Shown: one piece after another, positions 52,639 through 62,916 of the stretch | Numbering within the stretch: position 1 is the first letter of the stretch | Layout of the letters: every line of letters starts with the position of its first letter | DNA from: Marinomonas transparens | GTDB taxonomy: Bacteria > Pseudomonadota > Gammaproteobacteria > Pseudomonadales > Marinomonadaceae | NCBI RefSeq assembly: GCF_016463975.1 | Contig: NZ_JAEMNX010000001.1 | Location: forward strand, 372,001 to 436,000 | Reading direction: 5' to 3' | Length of the DNA stretch: 64,000 bases | The notes under the pieces: model-generated | The model's database searches: none | What the model saw: only the letters and a program-made list of their open reading frames with translations | Told to the model about the DNA's origin: nothing | Translations under genes and position numbers: made by a program

Positions 52639-54720
52639 TTAGACATTTAGATATTGGTCATGATTAGGCAGCCATCTGCTCAACAAGGGAGAAATACATT
52701 CAGGAAAATGCCTATATAGCTGTGCCGCAGCCCTTTGAACATCATCCAATAACGCCTTGTCACGTTGTAGGTCTGCGACTTTAAATTCCCACAGTCCTGT
52801 TTGTCTTGTGCCTAATAGTTCTCCCGGTCCGCGCAATTCTAAATCTTTCTCAGCAATTTTAAATCCATCACTGGTTTCGCGCATGGTGGAAAGGCGCTCT
52901 TTGCCTTGCTGCCCTAAGGGCGATTTGTATAAAAGTACACAATGGCTAGCCGCTTTGCCTCGTCCCACGCGACCTCTTAATTGGTGTAATTGCGCGAGGC
53001 CAAGGCGCTCAGGGTTTTCTATGACCATTAGGCTAGAGTTAGGCACATCGACACCGACTTCGATGACGGTTGTGGCTACTAAAAGTTGAATGTCACCCGC
53101 CTTGAATCTTGCCATGATGGCGGCTTTTTCTTGGGACTTTAATCGGCCGTGTACTAGGCCAATGGATAAGTCGCTAAGTTGTTCTTGTAATAGAATTGCC
53201 GTGTCTTCAGCGGCTTGGCATTGTAGTGCTTCGGAGTCTTCAATAAGTGTACAGACCCAGTAGGCTTGCTTGCCCTCTTCACAGGCGTTTTTTACTCGAT
53301 CGATAACTTCTTGTCTGCGTTGATCGGAGACCACAATGGTATTGACTGGTGTTCTTCCGGGGGGAAGCTCGTCAATGATGGAGCAATCTAGATTGGCATA
53401 GGCAGACATGGCTAAAGTTCGAGGAATAGGGGTCGCTGTCATAATTAGTTGATGGGGCTGGAAACCATGTTTCATGCCTTTTTCTCGCAATGCCATACGC
53501 TGATGAACGCCAAAACGATGCTGCTCATCTATGATCGCCAATGCTAGACGATCAAAGTCTACTGTATCCTGAAATAGGGCATGGGTGCCGACAATAACCT
53601 GTGCTGCGCCAGAAGCAATATTATTGAGTTCTTTTTCACGGGTCTTGCCTTTCAGCTTACCTGTCATCCATGCCACTTTGAGTCCTAATGGTTCAAACCA
53701 TTGACTGAAGTTGATGTAATGTTGCTCGGCGAGAATTTCAGTAGGGGCCATGATAGCAACCTGATAGCCAGCCTGAACTACAGAGGCCGCTGCTAGAGCG
53801 GCAACAAGGGTTTTTCCTGATCCTACATCCCCTTGCACCAGTCGTAGCATTGGGTGGCCTGTGGCAAGGTCAGTGAGAACGTCTTGGAAGACTCTTTGCT
53901 GTGCTCCGGTGGGTGAAAAGGGCAATTGCTCAAGTAAACGACGGCTAAGTTCTCCGGCTTCTGCGACCTTAATAGCGACATCTTGCTTTGCCTGAACCCG
54001 TTTGCCTATTAACGATAGTTGGTGAGCCATCAGTTCTTCGAACGATAAGCGGTACTGGGCTGGGTGGCTGCCTAATCTTAATTGCTCAAGGTCTACTTCC
54101 CTAGAGGGGTGGTGTAAGAATTGAATGGCGTCACTGAGTGGCGGAAGGCTAAACTGCGTACGTATATCGCCAGGTAGCCACTCACGCAAATTATAAGGTG
54201 TCAGGCGTTCTAATGCTTGTTCACAGAGTTGGCGTATCTTGGCTTGTGTGAGCCCTTCCGTTAGCGGGTAAATCGGTGTCAATTGGGCAGATTCAGTGTG
54301 TATGCCATTCTCGTCAATGATTTTATATTCAGGGTGGTAAATTTCGAACCCTGAACTGCCGCGGCGAATTTCCCCAAAACATCGAATGCGTTTGCCTTGC
54401 TCTAATTGATTTTTTTGTGCCGCTGAGAAATGGAAAAAGCGCAAGCATAGGGTGCCAGTATGATCCTTGATGCGACACAACAAGCTGCGTCGCTTGCCCA
54501 TTTTTATTTCACACCCTATCACTTGTCCTTCCATCACCGCTTCATCGCCAAAACGAAGCAGATTAATAGGCACCACTCGAGTTCTATCTTGGTAGCGGAT
54601 AGGTAGATGAAAGAGTAAGTCTTGAACCGTATGTAGATGAAGCTTGGCGAGCTTTTCGGCCATAGCGTTGCCGACGCCTTTCAACTCTCTTACATCTTGA
54701 GTGTCTAATCCGTCGATCAT
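52639..54720 (-). CDS. recG: ATP-dependent DNA helicase RecG
   Basis: A 693-residue helicase that remodels stalled replication forks and Holliday junctions. The N-terminal wedge domain includes the OB-fold region (about 55-150, VIGCEIKMGKRRSLLCRIKDHTGTLCLRFF). The helicase domain has Walker A GDVGSGKTLVAALAA, the box IIDEQHRFGVHQR, motif III TATPIPRTLA, then VATTVIEVGVDVPN and QLRGRVGRG. The end has the TRG-like YKSPLGQQGKERL and RGPGELLGTRQTG. The gene follows oxyR by three bases, an arrangement also known in Pseudomonas. Confidence 0.96.
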   Translation of the reverse strand: MIDGLDTQDVRELKGVGNAMAEKLAKLHLHTVQDLLFHLPIRYQDRTRVVPINLLRFGDEAVMEGQVIGCEIKMGKRRSLLCRIKDHTGTLCLRFFHFSAAQKNQLEQGKRIRCFGEIRRGSSGFEIYHPEYKIIDENGIHTESAQLTPIYPLTEGLTQAKIRQLCEQALERLTPYNLREWLPGDIRTQFSLPPLSDAIQFLHHPSREVDLEQLRLGSHPAQYRLSFEELMAHQLSLIGKRVQAKQDVAIKVAEAGELSRRLLEQLPFSPTGAQQRVFQDVLTDLATGHPMLRLVQGDVGSGKTLVAALAAASVVQAGYQVAIMAPTEILAEQHYINFSQWFEPLGLKVAWMTGKLKGKTREKELNNIASGAAQVIVGTHALFQDTVDFDRLALAIIDEQHRFGVHQRMALREKGMKHGFQPHQLIMTATPIPRTLAMSAYANLDCSIIDELPPGRTPVNTIVVSDQRRQEVIDRVKNACEEGKQAYWVCTLIEDSEALQCQAAEDTAILLQEQLSDLSIGLVHGRLKSQEKAAIMARFKAGDIQLLVATTVIEVGVDVPNSSLMVIENPERLGLAQLHQLRGRVGRGKAASHCVLLYKSPLGQQGKERLSTMRETSDGFKIAEKDLELRGPGELLGTRQTGLWEFKVADLQRDKALLDDVQRAAAQLYRHFPECISPLLSRWLPNHDQYLNV

Positions 54721-54723
54721 AAT

Positions 54724-55635
54724 TTAGCTCTGCAGCTTGAGTTGCTTACAGGCATCACGGATGGACTGACTGACAGCTTCAATTGCTTTAGGCCGAGGGA
54801 AGCTAGCTCGCCAAGCTAATGCAACCGTGCGCTTTGGCACCGGATCTGAAAAGGGACGGACTTCCAACATATCATGGTTGATATTGGTAACGGCGGATTT
54901 GGGGAGTACTGTGACGCCAAGGCCGGAAGCCACCATATAACGAATGGTTTCTAATGAACTGCCGTTGACAATAGTACGGCCATCATCAAGATCACCTTCT
55001 TTGATCAAGGGGCAGGCTTCTAGAACTTGCTCGCTAAAGCAATGGCCCTTACCGAGCAATAATAAGTTATCCGTCGAGAGTTGATCCGTTTCTATGGTGT
55101 CTAACTTGGCCCAAGAGTGATTTTTAGGCATTAAAACCACAAAATCTTCTTCATAAATAGGCTGCGTAACGACATCGGGCTCACGAAATGGCAAGGCCAC
55201 GATAATGGCGTCTAGTTCCCCATTGCGTAATTTTGGGCGTAGGTTTTCTGTTAAGTCTTCTTCTATGACCAATGGCATGCCTGAAGTAATGTTACTTAAG
55301 GACGGAATCATGAAAGGAAAGAGGTAAGGGGCTATGGTAAAAATAGCGCCTACTTTTAATGGGCCTTTAAGTTGGTTCTTTCCCGATGAAGCGAGCTCTT
55401 TAATGATGCCTGCTTGATCAAGAACACGCTTAGCTTGGGTAATGATTTGCTCACCTAAAGGGGTAACATAAACAGAACTTTTACTGCGCTCAAAAATGGC
55501 TGTGCCAAGCTCTTCTTCAAGTTTTTTGACAGCCACACTCAATGTTGGTTGGGAAACATAGCAGCGGTCTGCAGCACGCCCAAAATGCTTTTCTTCAGCC
55601 AACATTACAATGTATTTTAATTCCGTTAATGTCAT
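54724..55635 (-). CDS. oxyR: Hydrogen peroxide-sensing regulator OxyR
   Basis: A 303-residue LysR-type regulator. The N-terminal helix-turn-helix has HFGRAADRCYVSQPTLSVAVKKLEEELG. The redox cysteines are Cys199 and Cys208 in GKGHCFSEQVLEACPL, the same numbers and spacing as in E. coli OxyR, whose disulfide forms on oxidation by peroxide. It activates peroxide-defence genes. It is three bases upstream of recG, so peroxide-linked expression of recG is plausible. Confidence 0.96.
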   Translation of the reverse strand: MTLTELKYIVMLAEEKHFGRAADRCYVSQPTLSVAVKKLEEELGTAIFERSKSSVYVTPLGEQIITQAKRVLDQAGIIKELASSGKNQLKGPLKVGAIFTIAPYLFPFMIPSLSNITSGMPLVIEEDLTENLRPKLRNGELDAIIVALPFREPDVVTQPIYEEDFVVLMPKNHSWAKLDTIETDQLSTDNLLLLGKGHCFSEQVLEACPLIKEGDLDDGRTIVNGSSLETIRYMVASGLGVTVLPKSAVTNINHDMLEVRPFSDPVPKRTVALAWRASFPRPKAIEAVSQSIRDACKQLKLQS

Positions 55636-55792
55636 AGCGCACCTTCATCTTTTTAATAGGGAGGTCCATTGTTAATAACTATGATAATACAGAATTTGAT
55701 AAAGTATACTCGTTTGGTGTTATTACTCGGTATTTCTCTATTTGCCGCTTTATAGCGCATTGGGTTGGCTTTAACCGTCTTGGAGATATGAC

Positions 55793-56632
55793 ATGTCGGA
55801 TATACTGATTGCTGGTTGCGGCGATCTAGGGTCGGGGTTAGCAATAGAGCTAATCAAAAAGGGTCATAAGGTAACAGGTGTGCGTCGTACAGGGTGCCGT
55901 TTTCCTGATGGCGTGCAGGGAATAACGGGGGACCTTGTGACGATGAAAGACGAGGTGTTGCCTGATGCCGATTTAGTCGTCTTAATTATGACGCCCCAAG
56001 GGCGAACCGAAGAATCTTATCGTACCGCGTATTTTGATACCGCACAGGTCATTATTCGTCGATACCAGTCTATGGCCAAACCTCCTAGAGTCCTTTTTGT
56101 TTCCAGCACCAGTGTCTATGGACAAAATCAGGGCGAATGGGTTGATGAAAGCACAATTGCGGAACCTTCATCTGCAACGGCCAAGGTTCTAGTGGAAACA
56201 GAGCAGGCGTTAGCGGCGGCTTTGCCTAGTGTATCGGTTCGTTGTTCAGGAATTTATGGGCCGGGTCGTTATCGACTATTGGATAAGATAGTGAGCGGGG
56301 AGGATTGGGGGCCAAACAGCTGGACGAATCGTGTACACCGTGATGATGTGGTATCGGCATTAATGGCCTTAGCGCAATGTGCGCTCGAAGAAAATACCAT
56401 GCCAGATCAGGTAATAGTGACGGATCAAACGCCCGTTTCTATGTGGGAAGTAAAGCTTTGGCTCGCGACAGCTCTTGGTGTGTCACCTACAGTAAATAAT
56501 ATAACGGATTTTTTCCCGAAAACAGGCAAAAGACTAGAAGCTAAATACCTATTTCTAAAGGGTTGGAAGCCTAATTACTCAAGCTATACGACAGGCTATC
56601 AAACTCTAATAAAAGCGTATTTAGCGACGTAA
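55793..56632 (+). CDS. NAD(P)-binding reductase/epimerase-like protein (YeeZ-like, extended SDR)
   Basis: A 279-residue Rossmann-fold protein of the atypical extended short-chain dehydrogenase group. The cofactor loop is IAGCGDLGSGLAIELIKKGHKVTGVRR; VLFVSSTSVYGQNQGEWVDE and VRCSGIYGPGRYRLLDKI are other group motifs, and NRVHRDDVVSALMALA matches the C-terminal region. The full YxxxK catalytic pair is not evident, so it may not be a classical epimerase. E. coli YeeZ is the nearest model I know; its reaction is unknown. GGAG lies eight bases before the ATG. It is divergent from oxyR. Confidence 0.82.
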   Translation: MSDILIAGCGDLGSGLAIELIKKGHKVTGVRRTGCRFPDGVQGITGDLVTMKDEVLPDADLVVLIMTPQGRTEESYRTAYFDTAQVIIRRYQSMAKPPRVLFVSSTSVYGQNQGEWVDESTIAEPSSATAKVLVETEQALAAALPSVSVRCSGIYGPGRYRLLDKIVSGEDWGPNSWTNRVHRDDVVSALMALAQCALEENTMPDQVIVTDQTPVSMWEVKLWLATALGVSPTVNNITDFFPKTGKRLEAKYLFLKGWKPNYSSYTTGYQTLIKAYLAT

Positions 56633-56651
56633 CAACACAAATACTAGACAT

Positions 56652-56678
56652 AAAAAAAGAAGCCGAAGCTTCTTTTTT
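56652..56678. terminator. Bidirectional terminator between the YeeZ-like gene and ridA
   Basis: GAAGC / GCTTC stem with a CGAA loop, extended by seven As on one side and six Ts on the other. It lies between two convergent genes. Confidence 0.9.
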
Positions 56679-56694
56679 GATAGCCGATGCTTTA

Positions 56695-57081
56695 TTAGTC
56701 TTCTAGCACCATGATGCCTTCGATTTCAACTTGCACGCCTTTTGGTAAAGCACGAACGCCCATGGCTGCACGGGCAGGGTAAGGTTGTTTAACAAATTGA
56801 GTCATTACTTCATTAACCGTGGCGAAGTTACCTAAGTCTGTCATGAAGATATTAAATTTCACTACGTTTTCCAAAGAACCACCAGCCGCTTCGCAGACTG
56901 CCTGTAGGTTTTTAAATACCTGAGTCGTTTGTTCAACGATGTCTTCGCTGATGACTTCCATGGTTTCTGGCACTAAAGGAATTTGTCCAGAAAGGTAAAC
57001 GGTGTTGCCTGCACGAACAGCTTGAGAATATGGACCAATAGCAGCTGGTGCGTTTTCTGTGTGAATCACATGTTTTGACAT
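56695..57081 (-). CDS. ridA: Reactive intermediate/imine deaminase RidA
   Basis: A 128-residue RidA (YjgF/YER057c/UK114) protein that hydrolyses reactive enamine/imine products of PLP enzymes to ammonia and a keto acid. The pattern is intact: [64 protein letters not shown], and the catalytic Arg in [23 protein letters not shown]. The frame opens three codons upstream, but the internal ATG has AAAGGA at proper spacing and matches the family start. The gene follows spoT on the same strand, 56 bases downstream. Confidence 0.94.
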   Translation of the reverse strand: MSKHVIHTENAPAAIGPYSQAVRAGNTVYLSGQIPLVPETMEVISEDIVEQTTQVFKNLQAVCEAAGGSLENVVKFNIFMTDLGNFATVNEVMTQFVKQPYPARAAMGVRALPKGVQVEIEGIMVLED

Positions 57082-57137
57082 GATGAGCATCCTTTTTTCT
57101 AGAAGGGGATAAAGTGGTAAATAAAGGCCGCTATTTA

Positions 57138-59255
57138 TTAGCGACCTACAATGGTTTCTCGCGATACTTTTTCAACACAGCGAACGGCTTTAATACGGCG
57201 CATCACATCGGCTAGGCCAATACGGCTAGGGACGGTAATGCTCAATCGCAGACGACTGACTCGTCCGCGCTCAATGATATCCAGATTTGAGACTTGGAAA
57301 TCGGTATCGCTAATGGAGCTGGCAATCTTTGCCACAGCACCGCGTTCGTTGATAAAGCTCACAATGAGACTAATATCGAGCTCTTCCTCAATTTCCTTGC
57401 CCCATGACATGCGAATAAAGCGCTCTGGGCTGGTTAGGTGGTCTTGAATATTGGGGCAGTTCAAATGATGAATGACAATGCCCTTATCGACTTGCACATA
57501 GCCAACAATTGGATCGCCAGGAATAGGCGCACAACATTTAGCATAGGAAATTAACATGCCTTCAGAGCCATTGACCTTGAAGGATTTTGGTGTAACTAAG
57601 GTTTCTTCATCAAAATTTGGGAATAGCTCACGGGCCACAAGGTAACCCACATGACGACCTTTACCGATGGATTCTAATAGATCATCCAAAGTGGCAAGTT
57701 GGTGATGCTGCAGCACGAGATTGACCTGCTCGCTAGTGAGATCATCAATATTGCTCTTGAAGGCATTCAATGAACGAGTAAGCAGGCGTTGGCCAATGGA
57801 TATGGCGTTTTCTCGTTGCTTGTCTTTTAAGTAATGACGAATATTGGTACGTGCTTTGCCAGTAATTGCGAAGCTTAGCCAAGCCACATTAGGCTGGGCA
57901 TTTTTAGCCGTAATGATTTCAACGGTTTGCCCACTTTCTAGCTGAGAACTCAATGGTGCCAAGCGACGGTTAATGCGACAAGAAATACATGTATTACCGA
58001 TTTCTGTATGCACGCCATAAGCAAAGTCTACGGGTGTTGCACCTGAAGGTAATTCAATGATCTGGCCGTTGGGTGTAAATACATAGACTTCGTCGGGAAA
58101 CAGGTCGCTTTTAACATTATCGACAAATTCGATGGCGTTGCCTGCTTTCTGCTGTATTTCTAATAGGCTGTTTACCCATTTCGTTGCACGGTCGTGATTG
58201 TTCGGCATATTGGAATTGCCACTGAGCTTGTAAGCCCAGTGCGCTGCGATGCCATTATTCGCGACAAGATCCATTTCTTCCGTACGAATCTGGACCTCCA
58301 TGGGAATCCCGTTCGTCCCTAATACCGTAGTATGCAGAGATTGGTAACCATTGGATTTTGGTACAGCAATATAATCTTTAAAGCGGCCTTCAATAGGCTT
58401 AAACAGGGAGTGAATAACCCCTAAAATGCGGTAGCAACTATCGTGACGGTCGGTTACGATTCGCACCCCCATCACATCCATGATCTCATCTAAAGAGCGG
58501 CGTTTTTTATCCATTTTCTGATAAATGCTATAGATGTGTTTTTCACGGACACTGATACTGGCTTCAATGTAATCAGCTGCTAATTCTTCGCGAATAATAT
58601 CTTCAAGTTTTTCCGTGTCTTTTATGCGTTGCTGGCCATACTTTTTGTGAATCGCCTTTTGCAACATGCGGGCTCGCATCGGGTAGTAAGCTTGAAAGGC
58701 GAGAGACTCAAGATCGACTCGAACCTTGTACATACCTAGACGATTGGCAATAGGCGCATAAATGTCCAGCGTTTCACGGGCAATACGGCGTTTTTTATGA
58801 GCCGGCATGGCATCAAGCGTGCGCATGTTATGCAAGCGATCTGCTAATTTCACCAAGATGACGCGTATGTCATCCGCCATGGCCATGGCCATTTTCTGGA
58901 AGTTATGAGCTTGCTTCTCGATTTGGCTATTGAACTCTAAATGAGTCAGCTTACTGACGCCATCAACCAGACCAGCAACACTTTCGCTAAATTGGGCTGT
59001 TAAGGCTTCGCGGCCAATGCCAGTATCTTCAATAACATCGTGCAGAAGGGCCGCTGTCAGACCATCACAATCCATCCGAAGTTCTGCAAGAATTTCGGCG
59101 ACAGCGAGAGGATGGGTGACATAGGGTTCGCCACTTTTACGTCGTTGCCCATCATGGGCTTGCTCGGCGTAATAGTAGGCGCGTTTTACCTGACAGACTT
59201 GCTCGAAAGGTAAATACTGACTCAGTGTCAGGGAAAGATCTTCAATGGTATACAT
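57138..59255 (-). CDS. spoT: Bifunctional (p)ppGpp synthetase/hydrolase SpoT
   Basis: A 705-residue RelA/SpoT-family protein. The hydrolase domain has His72/Asp73 in [10 protein letters not shown] and [14 protein letters not shown], so Mn-dependent hydrolysis of (p)ppGpp should be active. The synthetase domain follows (about 195-345) with [24 protein letters not shown] and [15 protein letters not shown] domain (about 390-450, [28 protein letters not shown]), a zinc-finger-like [13 protein letters not shown] segment and a C-terminal ACT domain (about 630-705) complete it. An intact HD pair distinguishes it from RelA. It comes after rpoZ in the usual gmk-rpoZ-spoT order. Confidence 0.97.
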   Translation of the reverse strand: MYTIEDLSLTLSQYLPFEQVCQVKRAYYYAEQAHDGQRRKSGEPYVTHPLAVAEILAELRMDCDGLTAALLHDVIEDTGIGREALTAQFSESVAGLVDGVSKLTHLEFNSQIEKQAHNFQKMAMAMADDIRVILVKLADRLHNMRTLDAMPAHKKRRIARETLDIYAPIANRLGMYKVRVDLESLAFQAYYPMRARMLQKAIHKKYGQQRIKDTEKLEDIIREELAADYIEASISVREKHIYSIYQKMDKKRRSLDEIMDVMGVRIVTDRHDSCYRILGVIHSLFKPIEGRFKDYIAVPKSNGYQSLHTTVLGTNGIPMEVQIRTEEMDLVANNGIAAHWAYKLSGNSNMPNNHDRATKWVNSLLEIQQKAGNAIEFVDNVKSDLFPDEVYVFTPNGQIIELPSGATPVDFAYGVHTEIGNTCISCRINRRLAPLSSQLESGQTVEIITAKNAQPNVAWLSFAITGKARTNIRHYLKDKQRENAISIGQRLLTRSLNAFKSNIDDLTSEQVNLVLQHHQLATLDDLLESIGKGRHVGYLVARELFPNFDEETLVTPKSFKVNGSEGMLISYAKCCAPIPGDPIVGYVQVDKGIVIHHLNCPNIQDHLTSPERFIRMSWGKEIEEELDISLIVSFINERGAVAKIASSISDTDFQVSNLDIIERGRVSRLRLSITVPSRIGLADVMRRIKAVRCVEKVSRETIVGR

Positions 59256-59317
59256 CGCTCATCTCACAACAGGAAATAAAGAGTACGACGGCAGTGTAAT
59301 GAGCGATACCATAAGGA

Positions 59318-59542
59318 TTAAAACTCGTGAATTGGCTGTTTTTGCTGATCAACATTTTGTGCGTTAATTAAGTCGTCTGCAATTTCACGTAGTGCAACAA
59401 CCGTCACTTTATCGTCTTCTACAGGAAGCTTTGCTTCCTCGCCACCAGTGGCAAGTTGACGTGCACGTTTTGATGCCACCATGACTAATTCAAAGCGGTT
59501 ATCAACATTTTCTAAGCAATCTTCTACGGTAACTCGAGCCAT
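59318..59542 (-). CDS. rpoZ: RNA polymerase omega subunit
   Basis: A 74-residue omega subunit. It opens [31 protein letters not shown], the conserved core that clamps the beta-prime subunit, followed by [15 protein letters not shown]. Omega helps assemble RNA polymerase and is part of a ppGpp-binding site in E. coli. Its place between gmk and spoT is the standard gammaproteobacterial arrangement. It lies 58 bases after gmk. Confidence 0.96.
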   Translation of the reverse strand: MARVTVEDCLENVDNRFELVMVASKRARQLATGGEEAKLPVEDDKVTVVALREIADDLINAQNVDQQKQPIHEF

Positions 59543-59600
59543 TTTGACCTCTGTGTTCAGTTATCTATTTTATCCAAGGGTAATTCTACTTAACGGCTTC

Positions 59601-60224
59601 TTACAATGACAAGAGATCATTGAGCAGAATGTCATGTTTTTGTTGCATTACGGGTGTTTTCGTACGCATTGCAACAAAAATAGACGCCATTTGCTGTAGG
59701 GCGGTATCAAAATCATCATTAATGATTAAAAAATCGTATTCGTTGTAATGAGACATCTCGTCAATAGCCTTTGCCATACGACGCTGAATGACCTCTTCTG
59801 TATCGGTTCCTCTACCCTTCAAACGCTCTTCTAGTGATTGCAAAGAAGGAGGTAGAATGAAAATACCAATGGCTTCTGAGTAGAGTTGTCGGACTTGTCG
59901 AGCCCCTTGCCAATCAATTTCTAAAATGACATCCAAACCCTCTTCGAGCATGCCGAAAATGGATTCTTTTGAGGTGCCATAATAGTTGTCAAATACTTGT
60001 GCGTGTTCGAAAAAAGCATCTTCCGCAATCATATCCAAGAAGGTTTCCACGTCAGAGAAGTAATATTCCCGTCCATGTTCTTCACCAGATCGAGCGCTTC
60101 TTGTGGTGTGTGAAATCGAAATACGTACTCGTTCATCTTGCTTAAGTAGCGCTTTATATAAGGACGATTTACCTGCACCAGAGGGCGCCGATAGAATAAA
60201 TAAATTGCCTTTATGCTGATCCAT
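59601..60224 (-). CDS. gmk: Guanylate kinase
   Basis: A 207-residue enzyme converting GMP to GDP with ATP. The P-loop is LSAPSGAGKSSLYKAL. GMP-binding motifs are ISHTTRSARSGEEHGREYYF and FFEHAQVFDNYYGTS, with EIDWQGARQVR. Length matches the family. It heads the gmk-rpoZ-spoT unit; its 273-base upstream gap is shared with the divergent EAL gene. Linking GMP phosphorylation to SpoT in one operon fits control of guanine nucleotide pools. Confidence 0.97.
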   Translation of the reverse strand: MDQHKGNLFILSAPSGAGKSSLYKALLKQDERVRISISHTTRSARSGEEHGREYYFSDVETFLDMIAEDAFFEHAQVFDNYYGTSKESIFGMLEEGLDVILEIDWQGARQVRQLYSEAIGIFILPPSLQSLEERLKGRGTDTEEVIQRRMAKAIDEMSHYNEYDFLIINDDFDTALQQMASIFVAMRTKTPVMQQKHDILLNDLLSL

Positions 60225-60497
60225 GAGGTTCTTTTTAATCCGCCAAATAAGAGTCTGTTTAGAATGGTTTAGGTAATTCGTTCAAAACATCCTCCACTAT
60301 ACCACAAACGAGAGACGATCACCTGAAGAAGGCATTATTGATAGCACCATTTTTACAGGATTTATGGTTTTTTTGTTGTAATCCAGACAGGGTAATAACT
60401 TTTTACATTTCTCATGGCGCAAAGCTCACAGGCAGAGACTAAACTTTAAGTCTCAATATTTAAATTTTAATTGTTTTTATGGTAGGGAAAGGAATCG
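60225..60497. other. Divergent intergenic region between gmk and the EAL gene
   Basis: A 273-base gap with no gene seen. A short inverted repeat, GAGACT / AGTCTC around 60435-60454, lies about 45 bases before the EAL start codon. No promoter could be assigned with confidence. Confidence 0.35.
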
Positions 60498-62702
60498 ATG
60501 GAATTGTCCAATGACTACCAAAAAGAGGAGCGGTTAATTACAACGCCAAAGCGGCATTGTAAGGTGTTATTGATTGAAGGTGACCTGGATTATCAAAGAG
60601 CGCTTATGAATGGTTTAAGTGCCTTGCGCTATGAAGATAAAGACATTGAAATTCTTACTGTCTCATCTTCTGTTGAGGCAATGAATGTCCTGCAAGATAA
60701 CCCTGATATAGCGATTATTCTTCTCAATGTAGCCATGGAGGTAGAGACTTCCGATTTAGAGTTAATTGGCTATATTCGTCAAGAAATGGCGAATAACGCT
60801 ATTCGTATTGTGTTGTTAACGGGGCAGGCCGAAACGGCACCGGTAGACAACCTGGTGAGCAAATACGAAATTGATGAGTATTGGAACAAAGCTGACCTCA
60901 CGCAGGAACATTTGCAAACCATTATGTTGAGTCATTTACGGACTTGGGAGTACTTGACCAATATAGGGGAGTCTCGACATGGTCTGCAATTGCTGCTCGA
61001 GTCTAGCCAGCGTTTGGGAGAAAAACGGGAAATATTAGACTATACCCGCGTTATTTTAGAAGAAATAGGGCGAATATTATGTCTGCACAAAGGCGGCATA
61101 GTGTGCTTTTTAAATACGGACGAAGAAAGCGTTGGTAAAGCCTTAATTATTACAGCCAGTGGCGAATACGCCTCATACACGCATAACTATGTTTATGCTG
61201 TCATAGAGAACCAAGAAATCATCGATGCAATTACTTTAGCGAGTCGACAGAAGCAACATGTGTTTTTAGACGACTTTGTTGTTTTGTTCTTTTCGAATAC
61301 CGAGCTAGATAGCCGAGAATACATTGTACTTGTTCAATTGGATCGAAAGTTAGAAGTGAATGAAATTAACCTTCTGCAAGTATTTTGTGAAAATATTCGC
61401 GCTGGATTTCGTAACGTGGTGTTGCATAGCAAACTAACAGCACTGGCTTATTTCGACCCAATTTCTGGTATGCATAACAAAAATTGGCTGGTAAAAGAAA
61501 TCCGCAATATTTCCCCATGGGAGCGATCCAGAGCGACACTATTAACACTGTATGTGGAAGACCTTGCCTATACAGAGTCTATGCTTGGGGCAAAATATTG
61601 CGATCAATTGACCTTATCCTTGTATGGGTACTTAAGAGACTTCTTTGTTAAAACAGTTGATATCGCGCTGATTGAACGTGACACCCTAGTTATATTGATT
61701 CACGAAGGTTATCACTTCGATGAGAGGTCGCTGGAGCGCATTACCCACCCTAATTTAGAACTTGAAAACTCGATCCACTCTCTTGATATTACGATTAGTG
61801 AAGTGAATATCGCTGACTTCCCAAGTTACGAAGCAGAGCAGTTGATTAGCGTTGGCAAAAGCACACTAGAGCGGGCTAAGCATGATGGCCAGTCTTATTT
61901 GGCTTTTTCTAAAGATCTGGCTGCTGCCATGTTTGGCCGTTATGAATTACTGAAAGACCTTCGTGAGGCGATTTCACTGAACGAAATCACAGCGTATCTA
62001 CAGCCTAAAATTAGCTTGCAAGATGACTCTCTTGTGGGGTTTGAGGCTCTGGCTAGATGGCAGCATAAAGGTGGTGAATTTATTCCACCAGATCAATTTA
62101 TCGCTTTAGCGGAGAGTTGTGGTTTGATTGATAAACTTGATCAACAAATCTTAAAACAGTCCTGTAAGGCCATAAAAGTACTAAGGGACATTGGCGTTGA
62201 AGTGCCCATTTCCATCAATGTAACGGGGAATGAAATTACCCGCCCAGACTATTTTCAAAGTTTAAAAAGTCAATTAGAAGAGGCCAGTATACCCAGTTAC
62301 ATGATTGAACTGGAAATCACTGAATCTCAACTTATTGAAGAAAAAGCACATTTAAATCAGCGGCTTGCGGCATTAAGAGAAATAGGTGTATTGGTGCATA
62401 TTGATGACTTTGGGACGGGGTATTCTTCATTGGCCTACCTAGCCTCCTTGCCTGTTTCCACATTAAAAATTGACCACAGTTTTGTATGGCGAATGGACGA
62501 ATCCGATAAAGATAGACAAATCCTCAAAATGATCATTGAACTAGGGGAAGTCATGGGGTTAAACGTCGTTGCAGAGGGCATTGAAACCCAAAAGCAAAAA
62601 GAGCAGCTTGCCGAAATGGGCTGTAAAAATGGACAAGGCTTTTTATTTGCTCGGCCTATGTCCTTAGAAGAGGTGATAAACTGGGTGAAAGAGCGCCCTT
62701 AA
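60498..62702 (+). CDS. DUF3369-type receiver / degenerate GGDEF / EAL phosphodiesterase
   Basis: A 734-residue soluble protein. Residues about 18-150 form a receiver like those paired with DUF3369, but the phospho-Asp is Asn77 (IILLNVAME); the lysine is present (YWNKADL). A DUF3369-like sensory region fills about 155-320. A GGDEF-like domain (about 325-465) has no GGDEF motif and should not make c-di-GMP. The EAL domain (about 480-734) is intact: Glu516 in FEALARW, INVTGNE, LEITES, DDFGTGYSSLAYL, the lysine in TLKIDHSFV, AEGIET and NGQGF. It should degrade c-di-GMP. AAAGGAA precedes the ATG. Confidence 0.88.
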   Translation: MELSNDYQKEERLITTPKRHCKVLLIEGDLDYQRALMNGLSALRYEDKDIEILTVSSSVEAMNVLQDNPDIAIILLNVAMEVETSDLELIGYIRQEMANNAIRIVLLTGQAETAPVDNLVSKYEIDEYWNKADLTQEHLQTIMLSHLRTWEYLTNIGESRHGLQLLLESSQRLGEKREILDYTRVILEEIGRILCLHKGGIVCFLNTDEESVGKALIITASGEYASYTHNYVYAVIENQEIIDAITLASRQKQHVFLDDFVVLFFSNTELDSREYIVLVQLDRKLEVNEINLLQVFCENIRAGFRNVVLHSKLTALAYFDPISGMHNKNWLVKEIRNISPWERSRATLLTLYVEDLAYTESMLGAKYCDQLTLSLYGYLRDFFVKTVDIALIERDTLVILIHEGYHFDERSLERITHPNLELENSIHSLDITISEVNIADFPSYEAEQLISVGKSTLERAKHDGQSYLAFSKDLAAAMFGRYELLKDLREAISLNEITAYLQPKISLQDDSLVGFEALARWQHKGGEFIPPDQFIALAESCGLIDKLDQQILKQSCKAIKVLRDIGVEVPISINVTGNEITRPDYFQSLKSQLEEASIPSYMIELEITESQLIEEKAHLNQRLAALREIGVLVHIDDFGTGYSSLAYLASLPVSTLKIDHSFVWRMDESDKDRQILKMIIELGEVMGLNVVAEGIETQKQKEQLAEMGCKNGQGFLFARPMSLEEVINWVKERP

Positions 62703-62916
62703 ATAGTGTCTATTCATTTCCCTAGTCGCTTCCTATTTCCACCCCATTATCTAGGCATTGGGTGCTGGCCATGATTCTGTGATATCTGTCTGTTTTGTAA
62801 AGGAGGTGGCTGGATTCCAGCAATCTTGGTCAGGTCTTTATTCATAGCAATGTAATACTGGGACTTCGTGAAAAAGGTCTTTAAGCGTTGAATATGAAGT
62901 AGAAAAGGCGAAGCAA

